Assembly (NCBI RefSeq): GCF_001314225.1 | Contig: NZ_CP012697.1 | Span: 3,906,001 to 3,970,000 of the forward strand | Reading direction: 5' to 3' | Length of the DNA: 64,000 nucleotides | Source: Microbacterium sp. No. 7 | GTDB taxonomy: Bacteria > Actinomycetota > Actinomycetes > Actinomycetales > Microbacteriaceae | Shown: piece after piece, positions 7,100 to 15,153 of the stretch | How the letters are laid out: each line of letters begins with the position of its first letter | Position numbering within the stretch: position 1 is the stretch's first letter | Program-made: the position numbers and the translations under genes | Notes under the pieces: model-generated | The model's input: the letters and a program-made list of their open reading frames with translations, nothing else | Told to the model about the DNA's origin: nothing | Database searches by the model: none

Positions 7100-8488
7100 T
7101 CACGCTCCGCGCAGGCGCTCCGCGAGGTAGTCGCGCAGGCCCTCGAGCGGCACGCGCTCCTGGGCCATGGTGTCGCGGTCGCGCACCGTGACGGCGTCGT
7201 CGTCGAGCGAGTCGAAGTCGACGGTGACGCAGAACGGCGTGCCGATCTCGTCCTGGCGGCGGTAGCGGCGGCCGATCGCGCCGGCGTCGTCGAAGTCGAC
7301 GGCCCAGCCCTGCGCGCGGAGGTCGTCGGCCACCTGTCGCGCCAGCGGCGACAGCCGCTCGTTGCGCGACAGCGGCAGCACGGCGGCCTTGACGGGGGCG
7401 AGGCGCGGGTCGAGGCCGAGCACCGTGCGGGTGTCGACGCCGCCCTTCGCGTTCGGCACCTCTTCCTCACGATAGGCGTCGACGAGGAACGCCATCATCG
7501 AGCGGGTGAGGCCGAACGACGGCTCGATGACGTACGGCACGTACGTCTCGCCCGACGCCTGGTCGAAGTAGGTGAGCTTCTGGCCGGATGCCTCGATGTG
7601 GCTCGACAGGTCGAAGTCGGTGCGGTTGGCGATGCCCATGAGCTCGCCCCACTCCTTGCCCGGGAAGCCGAAGCGGTACTCGACGTCGATCGTGCCGGCC
7701 GAGTAGTGCGCGCGCTCGTGCTCGGGCACGTCGAAGCGGCGCATGTTGCCGGGGTCGACGCCCAGGTCGATGAACCAGTTCCAGCACGCCTCGACCCAGT
7801 GCTCGAACCACTGCTGCGCCTCGGCGGGCGGCGTGAAGAACTCGATCTCCATCTGCTCGAACTCGCGCGTGCGGAAGATGAAGTTGCCGGGCGTGATCTC
7901 GTTGCGGAACGCCTTGCCGACCTGGCCGATGCCGAACGGCGGCTTCTTGCGCGACGCCGTGAGCACGTTGGAGAAGTTCACGAAGATGCCCTGCGCCGTC
8001 TCGGGCCGCAGGAAGTGCAGGCCGCTCTCGTCGTCGACGACGCCGAGGTAGGTCTTGACGAGGCCCGAGAACGCCTTGGGCTCCGTGTAGTTGCCCTTGG
8101 TGCCGCAGTTGGGGCACGGCACGTCGGCGAGGCCGTTCTCGGCCTTGCGTCCCTTGCGCGCCTCGAAGTCCTCGAGGAGGTTGTCCTCGCGGAAGCGCTT
8201 GTGACACTGCAGGCACTCGACGAGCGGGTCGGTGAACGTCGCGACGTGGCCGGACGCCTCCCACACGCGCTTGGGCAGGATGATCGACGAGTCGAGCCCG
8301 ACCATGTCGCCGCGACCGCGCACGAACGTCTGCCACCACTGCCGGCGGATGTTCTCCTTCAGCTCGGTGCCGAGCGGACCGTAGTCCCACGCCGACCGCG
8401 ATCCGCCGTAGATCTCCCCGGCCTGAAAGACGAATCCGCGGTGACGGGCGAGGGCGATGACTTTGTCGAGGCGTGACTGCTCGGCCAC
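7100..8488 (-). CDS. glyQS: Glycyl-tRNA synthetase (alpha2 class II type)
   Basis: The 462-residue protein charges tRNA-Gly with glycine in the cytoplasm. It shows class II motif 1 ([20 protein letters not shown], residues 21-40), a zinc-type insertion with Cys92/95 and Cys125/128, motif 2 ([20 protein letters not shown], about 194-213), the [16 protein letters not shown] motif 3 region and a C-terminal anticodon-binding domain. I place the start at the GTG of 8488, 6 nt after a GGAG; the 23 extra codons up to 8557 look non-homologous. Length fits the family. Confidence 0.95.
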   Translation of the reverse strand: MAEQSRLDKVIALARHRGFVFQAGEIYGGSRSAWDYGPLGTELKENIRRQWWQTFVRGRGDMVGLDSSIILPKRVWEASGHVATFTDPLVECLQCHKRFREDNLLEDFEARKGRKAENGLADVPCPNCGTKGNYTEPKAFSGLVKTYLGVVDDESGLHFLRPETAQGIFVNFSNVLTASRKKPPFGIGQVGKAFRNEITPGNFIFRTREFEQMEIEFFTPPAEAQQWFEHWVEACWNWFIDLGVDPGNMRRFDVPEHERAHYSAGTIDVEYRFGFPGKEWGELMGIANRTDFDLSSHIEASGQKLTYFDQASGETYVPYVIEPSFGLTRSMMAFLVDAYREEEVPNAKGGVDTRTVLGLDPRLAPVKAAVLPLSRNERLSPLARQVADDLRAQGWAVDFDDAGAIGRRYRRQDEIGTPFCVTVDFDSLDDDAVTVRDRDTMAQERVPLEGLRDYLAERLRGA

Positions 8489-8610
8489 AGGTGGCTCCAA
8501 TGGTCGTTTTCGCGAGTGCGAGAGGGGTGGATGCCGCAGGGTGACGGCATCCGTCAAGCTTAGCCGCGCTCGGTCACGCCGCCATCTGCCGGGACGCGGT
8601 CGGCGAGTAT

Positions 8611-8673
8611 GCCGGGGCGATCAGCGGATGGGCCGGGGCGGTCAGCGGGCGGGCCCGGGCGGTCAGCGGATGA
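8611..8673. repeat. 21-bp tandem repeat at the 3' end of the DUF4870 gene
   Basis: GCCGGGGCG-type units start at 8611, 8632 and 8653 (period 21), each continuing GTCAGCGG or ATCAGCGG. The last unit contains the stop codon of the DUF4870 gene (TCA at 8663-8665 on the plus strand), so the gene's end and stop were repeated downstream. Confidence 0.7.
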
Positions 8674-9184
8674 AGGGGATCGCGAGCGGATACGTGTAGG
8701 GGACGCCCTGGTTCGCGCGGACGGCCGCGATGATCGAGAACACGAGGTCGAGCAGGTAGGCGGCGAGGATGACCAGCACGCCGATGCCGACGAAGCTGAG
8801 CACGAAGCCGGCCGCGACGGCGATCACGATCGTGATCTGGAAGTTCAGGGCGGTCACGGCGTGGCCGCGCACGAACGCGTCGCGGTCCCTCATCACGAGG
8901 TATCCGACGAGGCCCGGCAGGAAGCCCAGGAAGATGCCGCCCACGTGGATGAGCGTCGCCCAGAGGCGCTGGTCGGAGGGGCTCAGCGGCGGCGGGCCGT
9001 AGGCGGGCCGGCCGTACGGCTGCTGGCCGTATCCGGGCTGTGCGTGTCCGGGCTGGACGTAGGGCTGCTGTCCGTACGGTTGCTGCCCGTAGGGCGGCTG
9101 ACCGTGCCCGGGTTGGCCGTCTCCCGGTTGGCCGCTGGGCGGCGGGCCGTACGGGGGCTGTCCGGGCGGGGGCGGAGTCGTCAT
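8663..9184 (-). CDS. DUF4870 membrane protein with Pro/Gly/Gln/Tyr-rich N-terminus
   Basis: The 173-residue protein has a disordered N-terminus (residues 1-65) built from [16 protein letters not shown] repeats, then a DUF4870 domain: [24 protein letters not shown], a [18 protein letters not shown] amphipathic segment and two or three further membrane helices ending near 165. DUF4870 proteins are small membrane proteins of unknown role; the proline/tyrosine-rich tail is common in actinobacterial homologues. The plus-strand space 9185-9345 holds no gene that I can support. Confidence 0.8.
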   Translation of the reverse strand: MTTPPPPGQPPYGPPPSGQPGDGQPGHGQPPYGQQPYGQQPYVQPGHAQPGYGQQPYGRPAYGPPPLSPSDQRLWATLIHVGGIFLGFLPGLVGYLVMRDRDAFVRGHAVTALNFQITIVIAVAAGFVLSFVGIGVLVILAAYLLDLVFSIIAAVRANQGVPYTYPLAIPFIR

Positions 9185-9345
9185 AGCGTGAGGGTACCGC
9201 GCGGCGGTGCCCGTGCCGCCTCATGCCGGCGCCGAACGTGCTGTCTCGGGCCGGCGGGCGCCCGCTGCTGTCTCACGGCCGGCGGCGCCCCGGCTGTGTC
9301 GTGCCCGGTGGCACCCGTTCTCCTCACGGCGAGGCTTTCGCAGAA

Positions 9346-9408
9346 GCACCCTCGCGAAGAGAACTGGCACCCTCGCGAGGAGAACTGGCACCCTCGCGAA
9401 TCGTGTTG
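9346..9408. repeat. Three 21-bp repeat units (same family as 5966-6157)
   Basis: GCACCCTC occurs at 9346, 9367 and 9388, each followed by GCGA and a GAACTG-type spacer, giving the same exact 21-bp period as the large array. The units lie immediately downstream of the FAD monooxygenase stop (TCA at 9409-9411). CCTCGCGAGG in the middle unit is palindromic. Confidence 0.85.
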
Positions 9409-10677
9409 TCAGGGAACCGGCGGCGCCCAGTGCTGCAGCGAGTCCATCTGGCGGGCCATCGCGCTCGCGGGCGTCGCCCGCAGCACGGCGTCGCGCAGCG
9501 CGGCGCGCCACGGGGTGCGTGCCTGGCCCACGGCGCCGACCAGGCGGGCGCGCCGGGCGATCGGCTGGGTGCGGCGACGGCGCAGGCGATCATATGCGGC
9601 GAGCCCGGCGTCGATGGCATCCGATCCCCGGGCATCCACGGTCCCGGCATCCACGCCCCGGGCATCCGCGGTTCCGGCGTCCACGGTCCCGGCATCCGCG
9701 GTCCTGGCATCCGATCCCCCGGCATCCGCGGCCCTGTCGCGCCCCGCGATCGGCGCGAGCAGTGCTGCCAGGGTCGCGGCGTCTTCGAGCGCCTGGCCGC
9801 CGCCCTGGCCGAGGTCGGGGGTCATCGCGTGCGCGGCATCGCCGAGCAGCACGACGCGTCCGCGGCGGAAGGTCGGCGCGGGGCCCGCGAGGTCCTCGAT
9901 CGGCAGGCGGAAGACCTCCGCCGGGTCGGTCGCGGCGAGCAGCGCGGGGATCGGCTCGTGCCATCCGCCGAACAGCTCCTCGACGCGGGCGAACTCGTCG
10001 GCGACCGCCTCGTCGCGCGGCATCGTCGCGACCGCGAACCAGTAGACGCAGTCGTCGGGCAGCGGCGCGATGCCGAACCGCAGCCCGCGTCCCCAGGTCT
10101 CGCCCGCGCCGCCGAGCAGGTCGACGGGCTCGCGCGTGACGCCGCGCCACGCGCTGTACCCGCTGTACCGGATGCCGGGGTCGCCCGGCCACGACGCACG
10201 CACGGCGCTGCGCAGTCCGTCGGCCGCGACGACGACGTCGAAGCGCTCCGTGACACCGTTCGCCGCGCCGGTGCCGCCGACCTCGACCGTGCCGCCGTCG
10301 CCGACGACGCGCGCGGGAGCGTCCCAGCGCACGGTGCCGGGCTCGAGCGCGCCGAGCAGCAGGTCGTGCAGCACGCGCCGGTGGACGATGCGCAGCTCCC
10401 CCGCATCCTCGACCGGGACGAGGGTGAGCCACCGCCCGTCGGGACGGCGCTGCCCGCCGCGCAGGCCCGCGGCGGGACCGCGGGTCACGTCACGGAACCG
10501 ATCGCCGAGCCCGATCGCGTCGAGCGCCGCGATGCCGTTGCCGAACACCGAGAGGCCCGAGCCCGAGACGCGCGGTGCGTCCGAACGCTCGAACACGGCG
10601 ACGTCGATGCCGGCTCGCTGCAGTCCGACGGCCGTCGAGAGGCCCCCGATCCCTCCGCCGATGATCCCTACGCGCAT
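9409..10677 (-). CDS. FAD-dependent monooxygenase (PHBH-type fold)
   Basis: The 422-residue protein has the FAD-binding GIIGGGIGGLSTAVGL (4-20), the DG motif region VVVAADGLRSAVR (148-160) and the FAD/ribityl motif LLGDAAHAMTPDLGQGG (277-293). These mark flavin monooxygenases that hydroxylate aromatic or related substrates with NAD(P)H. Start ATG at 10677 is chosen because the nucleotide-binding motif begins at residue 4 and GGAAAGGAAA lies upstream. Residues 315-358 are an Asp/Ala/Gly-rich insertion encoded by GGATGCC-type repeats. A TetR gene is divergent, a common arrangement for drug- or xenobiotic-responsive monooxygenases. Confidence 0.8.
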   Translation of the reverse strand: MRVGIIGGGIGGLSTAVGLQRAGIDVAVFERSDAPRVSGSGLSVFGNGIAALDAIGLGDRFRDVTRGPAAGLRGGQRRPDGRWLTLVPVEDAGELRIVHRRVLHDLLLGALEPGTVRWDAPARVVGDGGTVEVGGTGAANGVTERFDVVVAADGLRSAVRASWPGDPGIRYSGYSAWRGVTREPVDLLGGAGETWGRGLRFGIAPLPDDCVYWFAVATMPRDEAVADEFARVEELFGGWHEPIPALLAATDPAEVFRLPIEDLAGPAPTFRRGRVVLLGDAAHAMTPDLGQGGGQALEDAATLAALLAPIAGRDRAADAGGSDARTADAGTVDAGTADARGVDAGTVDARGSDAIDAGLAAYDRLRRRRTQPIARRARLVGAVGQARTPWRAALRDAVLRATPASAMARQMDSLQHWAPPVP

Positions 10678-11014
10678 GCTGCCGTTTCCTTTCCGCGCCG
10701 TCCGGCGTCCCGGCCGGGGCGCCCCTTCCGGCCATCCGGTCCTTCCGGGTCGCCCGGCCGGGTCACCCGTCGCCCGGCCGGGGTTTGCCGCCCGCCGTTC
10801 ACAATTCAGGCCGTTCGGGCCCGTACCCGGCCTCTGACCGGCCGGGCCGCCGGTTCTTCCTGAGTTCTGAACACCAGGCTTCCTGAGTTGTGAACACCGT
10901 GCGCCGCCTCGCGGCGAGGCCCGGGAGCCTGCCGCATTCAACAAGATACGTTTCCGTTTCTATCCACTCTAGAGCCATCCGCCACGAACGGCAACGGTGC
11001 CTAGACTGAGCCGG
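10678..11014. other. Divergent intergenic region with repeats and candidate operators
   Basis: This 337-nt space holds promoters for the FAD monooxygenase (minus) and TetR (plus). It contains two 20-bp direct copies (10856-10875 and 10879-10898; 19/20 identical) and a related inverted partial copy (GTTCACAATTCAGG, 10797-10810). It also has a GATACGTTTCCGTTTCTATC segment with GATA/TATC ends near 10944-10965, a plausible TetR operator, and GC-rich CGCCCGGCCGGG repeats around 10751-10785. No gene is seen. Confidence 0.55.
11002..11007 (+). promoter_or_regulatory. -10 box for leaderless tetR-like transcript
   Basis: TAGACT ends 7 nt before the ATG at 11015. The alternative GTG at 10997 would lie upstream of this box, so 11015 is preferred. 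Confidence 0.5.
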
Positions 11015-11611
11015 ATGAGCCCGACACGATCGCGACGGTCGTCGGCGCAGATCGAGTCCGACGCCCACGACGCGACGATCCGCCTGCTCATCGCCGGCGG
11101 ACCCCCCGCGGTCACGATGGAGGCGGTCGCCGCCGCGATCCGCACGTCGAAGCCCGTGCTCTACCGCCGCTGGCCCGACAGTGCGGCGCTCGTGCGCGAC
11201 ACCCTGCTGACCCGGGCGCGCATGCTCATCGCGCCGCCCGACACCGGCACCCTGCGGGGCGACGTGCGGGCCGTGCTCACGCAGTGGGCGGCATCCTTCA
11301 CGAGCCCCGCCGCGGCGCTCTACCCGGTGATCGTCGGCGTCATGGCGCACGACCGGGAGTTCGCCCGCGGATTCCGCACGACCGTCATCGCGTGGCGACG
11401 CGAGGCGATGCGCGCGATCTACGCGCGCGCCGCCGAGCGCGGCGAGATCGCCGCCGACCTCCCCGTCGACATCGTCTCGGAGCTCGGCCAGGCCGTGCTC
11501 TGGCACCGGCTGCTCATCACCGGCGACCCGGTCGACGAGGCCTTCGTCGACCGCATCCTCGACGAGGTCGTCGTGCCGCTCTCGCTCGGACGCATCGACC
11601 GCGGCCGGTAG
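11015..11611 (+). CDS. TetR family transcriptional regulator
   Basis: The 198-residue protein has an N-terminal helix-turn-helix (AVTMEAVAAAIRTSKPVLYRRWPD, about residues 31-54) and a helical ligand-binding C-terminus with a TetR_C-type QAVLWHRLLITGDPVDEAFV segment near the end. It is divergent from the FAD monooxygenase at 9409-10677 and probably represses it; the shared intergenic region carries candidate operator sequences. Ligand unknown. Confidence 0.85.
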   Translation: MSPTRSRRSSAQIESDAHDATIRLLIAGGPPAVTMEAVAAAIRTSKPVLYRRWPDSAALVRDTLLTRARMLIAPPDTGTLRGDVRAVLTQWAASFTSPAAALYPVIVGVMAHDREFARGFRTTVIAWRREAMRAIYARAAERGEIAADLPVDIVSELGQAVLWHRLLITGDPVDEAFVDRILDEVVVPLSLGRIDRGR

Positions 11612-11645
11612 CGGCGCACATGTTCCTCGACATCAAGGAATGTCG

Positions 11646-11673
11646 TTGTAATGTTCGAATGTTATGGTAAGAT
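11646..11673 (+). promoter_or_regulatory. Promoter of the DUF222/HNH gene
   Basis: TTGTAA (11646-11651) and TAAGAT (11668-11673) are spaced by 16 nt in an unusually AT-rich patch containing TTCGAA. Transcription would leave a ~120-nt leader before the GTG at 11798. Confidence 0.45.
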
Positions 11674-11797
11674 AGGTCGCAGAGATTCGAAACACACGGT
11701 GGGCGGGGCTTCGGCTCCGCTGGGGATGAACAGCCAGACGGCACGCGAGAACAGAACGGGTCTCCCTGACGATCGCTGTTCTCATCCTGGAGTCATC

Positions 11798-13465
11798 GTG
11801 CATCTCCCCGAATCACCTCCCGAGTCGCCCGCCGGTCCGCCGTCCGCTGCGCACGTCCCTGAGAGCCGGCATGCGATCGCGCTGCGTCGCACCGACGACG
11901 TCGTGGATGCGTTCGCCGCCGTGACGCGCGAGCGCGGCGCGGTGGATGCCCGAGAGCTGCGCGTCCTCGCCCGTGCCGGGGAGCTCATCGGCGTCCCCGG
12001 CGGTGATGCGGCGGATGCCGCGGATGCGGGCGACCCGATCCCCGACGTCGGTCGCGACATCGCGCGCCGGTCGCTGATCGCGGAGCTGGCGACCACGACG
12101 CGGATGAGCGAGTGGACGATCACCCGGCTGCTCAACCAGGCGATCGACGTCTGCGGCCGGTTCGGCGTCGCGGTCGACGCGGTCGAGCGGGGCGAGCTCT
12201 CCCGCGTGCACCTGCTGACGATCTACGAGGCCGCCGCCGGCATCGATGACGAAGAGAACCTGGCGCAGTACCTGTCACGGGCGATGGAGAGGGCACGCGT
12301 GCTCACGCCGGGTCGGCTGCGCCCCGTCGTGAACACGATCGCCGAACGCTACCGCGACCGCTCCCTCGCCGAACGCGCCACCATGGCCGCACAGGCGCGT
12401 CGTGTGGGCGTGCGGGACCTGGCGGACGGGCTCGCGGAGCTGTTCGCCGTGCTTCCCGCCACCCTCGCCCACGCGATCCATGACCGGCTCACCCAGCAGG
12501 CCCGCACCATCGTGTCCGACCGCGACGCCGGTGGGGATGCGAGCGAGGATGCCGCGGGCGAGAGGGCGGCCGACGCGGCCGAGGGATCGGATGCCGTCGA
12601 GGGATGTGGCGCGGCTGAAACGTGCGAGACCGTGAAAGGTTCCGACACTGTCGAGGAGTCTGACGCCATCGAGAGAGTCGACCCTCTCGGGGCGCCTGAC
12701 ACCGTCAAGGGCACCAACCCCATCGAGGAGACCGACCCCGCCGAATCGCCGGACGCGTTCGAGGGCGTCTCCGCGATCGCGGTCGACGCGGTCGCCGGTG
12801 CCGCGCGGGATTCCCGGACGCTGGACCAGATCCGTGCCGACGTGCTCACCGACCTTCTGCTGACCGGAACGCCCGACACCTGCCTCGGCGACGGGCTCGG
12901 GGAGATCCGCGGACACGTGTCGGTCACCGTCCCGGTCCTCACCGTCACGGGCAACTCGACCGAGCCCTGCACGCTCGCCGGATACGGACCCATCGACCCG
13001 GCCACGGCCGCCCGCCTCGCCGGCGCCGCCTCCGGATGGGACAGGGTCATGACCTCCCCGATCGACGGGGCGGTGCTCGCCACCGACCGGTACCGGCCTC
13101 CGGAAGCGCTCCGAAGGTTCCTCCGTGCGCGGGACGAACACTGCCGCTTTCCCGGATGCCGGAGGAACGCCGTCCGGTGCGATGTCGACCACACGGTCGA
13201 CGCCGCCCTCGGCGGCCCCACCAGCCCCGGCAACACCGCTCATCTCTGCCGCCGGCACCACACGCTCAAGCACCACTCGGCATGGACCGTGCGGCAGAAG
13301 TCCCCGGGCGAGCTGGTGTGGACCAGCCCTTCCGGCCATGCGCACACCGACAGGCCCGAGCCGGTCGTGAGGTTCGTGCCCGAGCACGAGGCACCACCCG
13401 CGCCGGGCCGGCAGAGATGGGCGTGGCGCCCGGATGCGCCGCCCGTCACCGATGCGCCGTTCTGA
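11798..13465 (+). CDS. DUF222 / HNH endonuclease-domain protein (13E12 repeat family)
   Basis: The 555-residue protein has an N-terminal DUF222 helical domain (about 25-250 and 330-420) and a C-terminal HNH nuclease: CRFPGC at 449-454, DVDH at 462-465, GGPTSPGNTAHLCRRHHTLK with the conserved Asn and His residues. Proteins of this family are multicopy in Mycobacterium and Microbacteriaceae and their role is unsettled. Start GTG at 11798 follows GGAG by 5 nt; the upstream open frame to 11651 lies inside the promoter. Residues 264-329 form about eleven degenerate hexapeptide repeats (S/T-D-x-V/I-E-G/E) inserted in the linker. Confidence 0.85.
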   Translation: MHLPESPPESPAGPPSAAHVPESRHAIALRRTDDVVDAFAAVTRERGAVDARELRVLARAGELIGVPGGDAADAADAGDPIPDVGRDIARRSLIAELATTTRMSEWTITRLLNQAIDVCGRFGVAVDAVERGELSRVHLLTIYEAAAGIDDEENLAQYLSRAMERARVLTPGRLRPVVNTIAERYRDRSLAERATMAAQARRVGVRDLADGLAELFAVLPATLAHAIHDRLTQQARTIVSDRDAGGDASEDAAGERAADAAEGSDAVEGCGAAETCETVKGSDTVEESDAIERVDPLGAPDTVKGTNPIEETDPAESPDAFEGVSAIAVDAVAGAARDSRTLDQIRADVLTDLLLTGTPDTCLGDGLGEIRGHVSVTVPVLTVTGNSTEPCTLAGYGPIDPATAARLAGAASGWDRVMTSPIDGAVLATDRYRPPEALRRFLRARDEHCRFPGCRRNAVRCDVDHTVDAALGGPTSPGNTAHLCRRHHTLKHHSAWTVRQKSPGELVWTSPSGHAHTDRPEPVVRFVPEHEAPPAPGRQRWAWRPDAPPVTDAPF

Positions 13466-13798
13466 TGCGGACGGTCGATGCGGGCGACGGACGCGAACGG
13501 TCGACGCGGGCGAGAGTCGAGCGGAGGCGCGCCTTCAGGCCCAGCGCACATCCGGGCCCGGGCCTGTGTTCGGGCACGAGTGCACGTTCCTGCGCGAGCC
13601 CGCGTTCGAGCGCGAACAGACGAACCCCGACACCGTCGCACGCGCCCTGCGTCGCGGGCGGTCGACGGCTCTGCCGCCAGCGCGCCCCCACCCCGCGACG
13701 GTGGGGGCCCGCTCACGCCAGAGCCCTCGCTCCGGATGCTCATCCCGGGTGCGCTCGCCCGCCATGTGCGAGTGCTCACGGCGGCACTCGCCCCGCCC
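13466..13798. other. Gene-free convergent region
   Basis: The 333 nt between the HNH gene and the convergent ketopantoate-reductase-like gene contain only a short duplicated CGGTCGA-GCGGGCGA motif (13472 and 13498) and the hairpin at 13684-13708. I see no gene. Confidence 0.6.
13684..13708. terminator. GC hairpin between convergent genes
   Basis: GCCCCCACC (13684-13692) and GGTGGGGGC (13700-13708) form a perfect 9-bp stem with a 7-nt loop. It lies between two convergent genes and could stop transcription from both sides, though it lacks a U-tract. Confidence 0.4.
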
Positions 13799-15127
13799 CT
13801 ACACGCCCCCTCCACGGTGCCCGCGAGCACCGTCGTCCCCGCGATCCCCGCACAGCAGCGAGGCGTTCTCGGGCGATGCGGCGAGCACGCCCGCCTCCAC
13901 GCGCCGGGCGACGGCGAGCACGCGCTCGTTCACGGGCGTCGGGATGCCGAGCCGCGCACCCTCCCTCACGACGTGGCCGTTCAGCTCCTCGATCTCGGCG
14001 CGCCGCCCCTTGCGCCAGTCCTGCAGCACCGTCGTGAGGGTGTCGGGAAGCGTGTACGACCCGAGCACGCCGTCGAGCAGATCGGCCGCGTACCCCTCCG
14101 GCGTCCGTCCCTGCGGCACGTCCACGTCGAACACGGGCACGAGCCGGCGCCCGCCGGCGATCGCGACGCGCGCGGCCTCCGCACCGGCCTCTCGCATGAC
14201 GTCGTGCATCCCGTCGACCCTCACCGCGTCGGCGAGCGGCAGGTCCAGCACCGCCGACGTCACCAGCTCGGCCGCGTTCGCGACGAGCTTCATCCACTTC
14301 GACGACACGATGTCGTCCGAGACCGTCACCGTGCCCGCCGACGCGAGCACCGGCACGACGCGCTCGAGCCGCCGGGCCGCCGCCGCACCGACAGCGCGCG
14401 CCGCGTCGACAACGCCAACCGCACCGGCAACGCTCGCCGCACCGACAACGCTCGCAGCGCCAACCGCACCGACCGCGAACCACATCGGCGTCTGCTGGCG
14501 CACGCGTCCGGGCACGAACATCTCCGCCGCGACCTCGATGACGCACCCCAGCGTCCGATCCGGGCCGACGACGGCCTCGATCTGCGGCACGGTCATCCCG
14601 TTCTGCACGCCGACGACGACGCCGTCCGCGGCCACGAGCGGCCGCACCAGCTCGACCGCCCACCGCGTGTCGTAGGCCTTCACGCCCACGAGCACGATGT
14701 CATACGGCGCTCGGAGCGTCGCGACGTCGGATACGTGATGCGCCGTCACGGTGGTCGACACGACGCCGCCCGCGCGCTCGACCTCCACGCCGCGGCGACG
14801 GATCGCGTCGACGTTCGCCGCCCACGGGTCGATGATCTCGACGTCGTGCCCGCCGCGCACGAGATCGGCCGCGATCGCCGCACCGTTCGCACCGGCGCCG
14901 ACGACCGCGATCCGCGGCACACGCCCCGACGACGCGCCGACCGGCCGCGCACTCGCCGACGGCACATCGTCCGACGACGCACCCGCCAACCGCGCACGCT
15001 CCGATGACACGCCCTCCGACCACGCACCGTCCGACGGCACATCGTCCGACGACGCACCCGCCAACCGCGCACGCTCCGATGACACGCCCTCCGACCACGC
15101 ACCGTCTGACGGCACGCCCACCGACAT
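13799..15127 (-). CDS. Ketopantoate reductase (PanE/ApbA) family protein with repetitive N-terminus
   Basis: The core begins RIAVVGAGANGAAIAADLVRGG (NAD(P)-binding Rossmann), continues with IVLVGVKAYDTRWAVELV and VVGVQNGM, and contains the catalytic-lysine region VSSKWMKLVANAAEL. This matches 2-dehydropantoate 2-reductase-like enzymes, many of which act on other 2-oxo acids. From the ATG at 15127 the protein is 442 residues, but the first ~70 are low-complexity and encoded by an exact 75-bp tandem duplication; the GTG at 14920 would give a more usual 373. An Ala/Val/Gly-rich insert lies near the middle. It follows the ALDH gene by 26 nt in the same operon. Confidence 0.65.
   Translation of the reverse strand: MSVGVPSDGAWSEGVSSERARLAGASSDDVPSDGAWSEGVSSERARLAGASSDDVPSASARPVGASSGRVPRIAVVGAGANGAAIAADLVRGGHDVEIIDPWAANVDAIRRRGVEVERAGGVVSTTVTAHHVSDVATLRAPYDIVLVGVKAYDTRWAVELVRPLVAADGVVVGVQNGMTVPQIEAVVGPDRTLGCVIEVAAEMFVPGRVRQQTPMWFAVGAVGAASVVGAASVAGAVGVVDAARAVGAAAARRLERVVPVLASAGTVTVSDDIVSSKWMKLVANAAELVTSAVLDLPLADAVRVDGMHDVMREAGAEAARVAIAGGRRLVPVFDVDVPQGRTPEGYAADLLDGVLGSYTLPDTLTTVLQDWRKGRRAEIEELNGHVVREGARLGIPTPVNERVLAVARRVEAGVLAASPENASLLCGDRGDDGARGHRGGGV
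14956..15105. repeat. Exact 75-bp tandem duplication
   Basis: 14956-15030 and 15031-15105 are identical 75-bp copies, with a partial third copy after 15105. In frame each adds 25 residues (GAWSEGVSSERARLAGASSD...) to the N-terminus of the ketopantoate-reductase-like protein. Exact identity implies a recent duplication or ongoing length variation. Confidence 0.9.
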
Positions 15128-15153
15128 CACCCCCTCGTCATCGCGCCCTCCCG

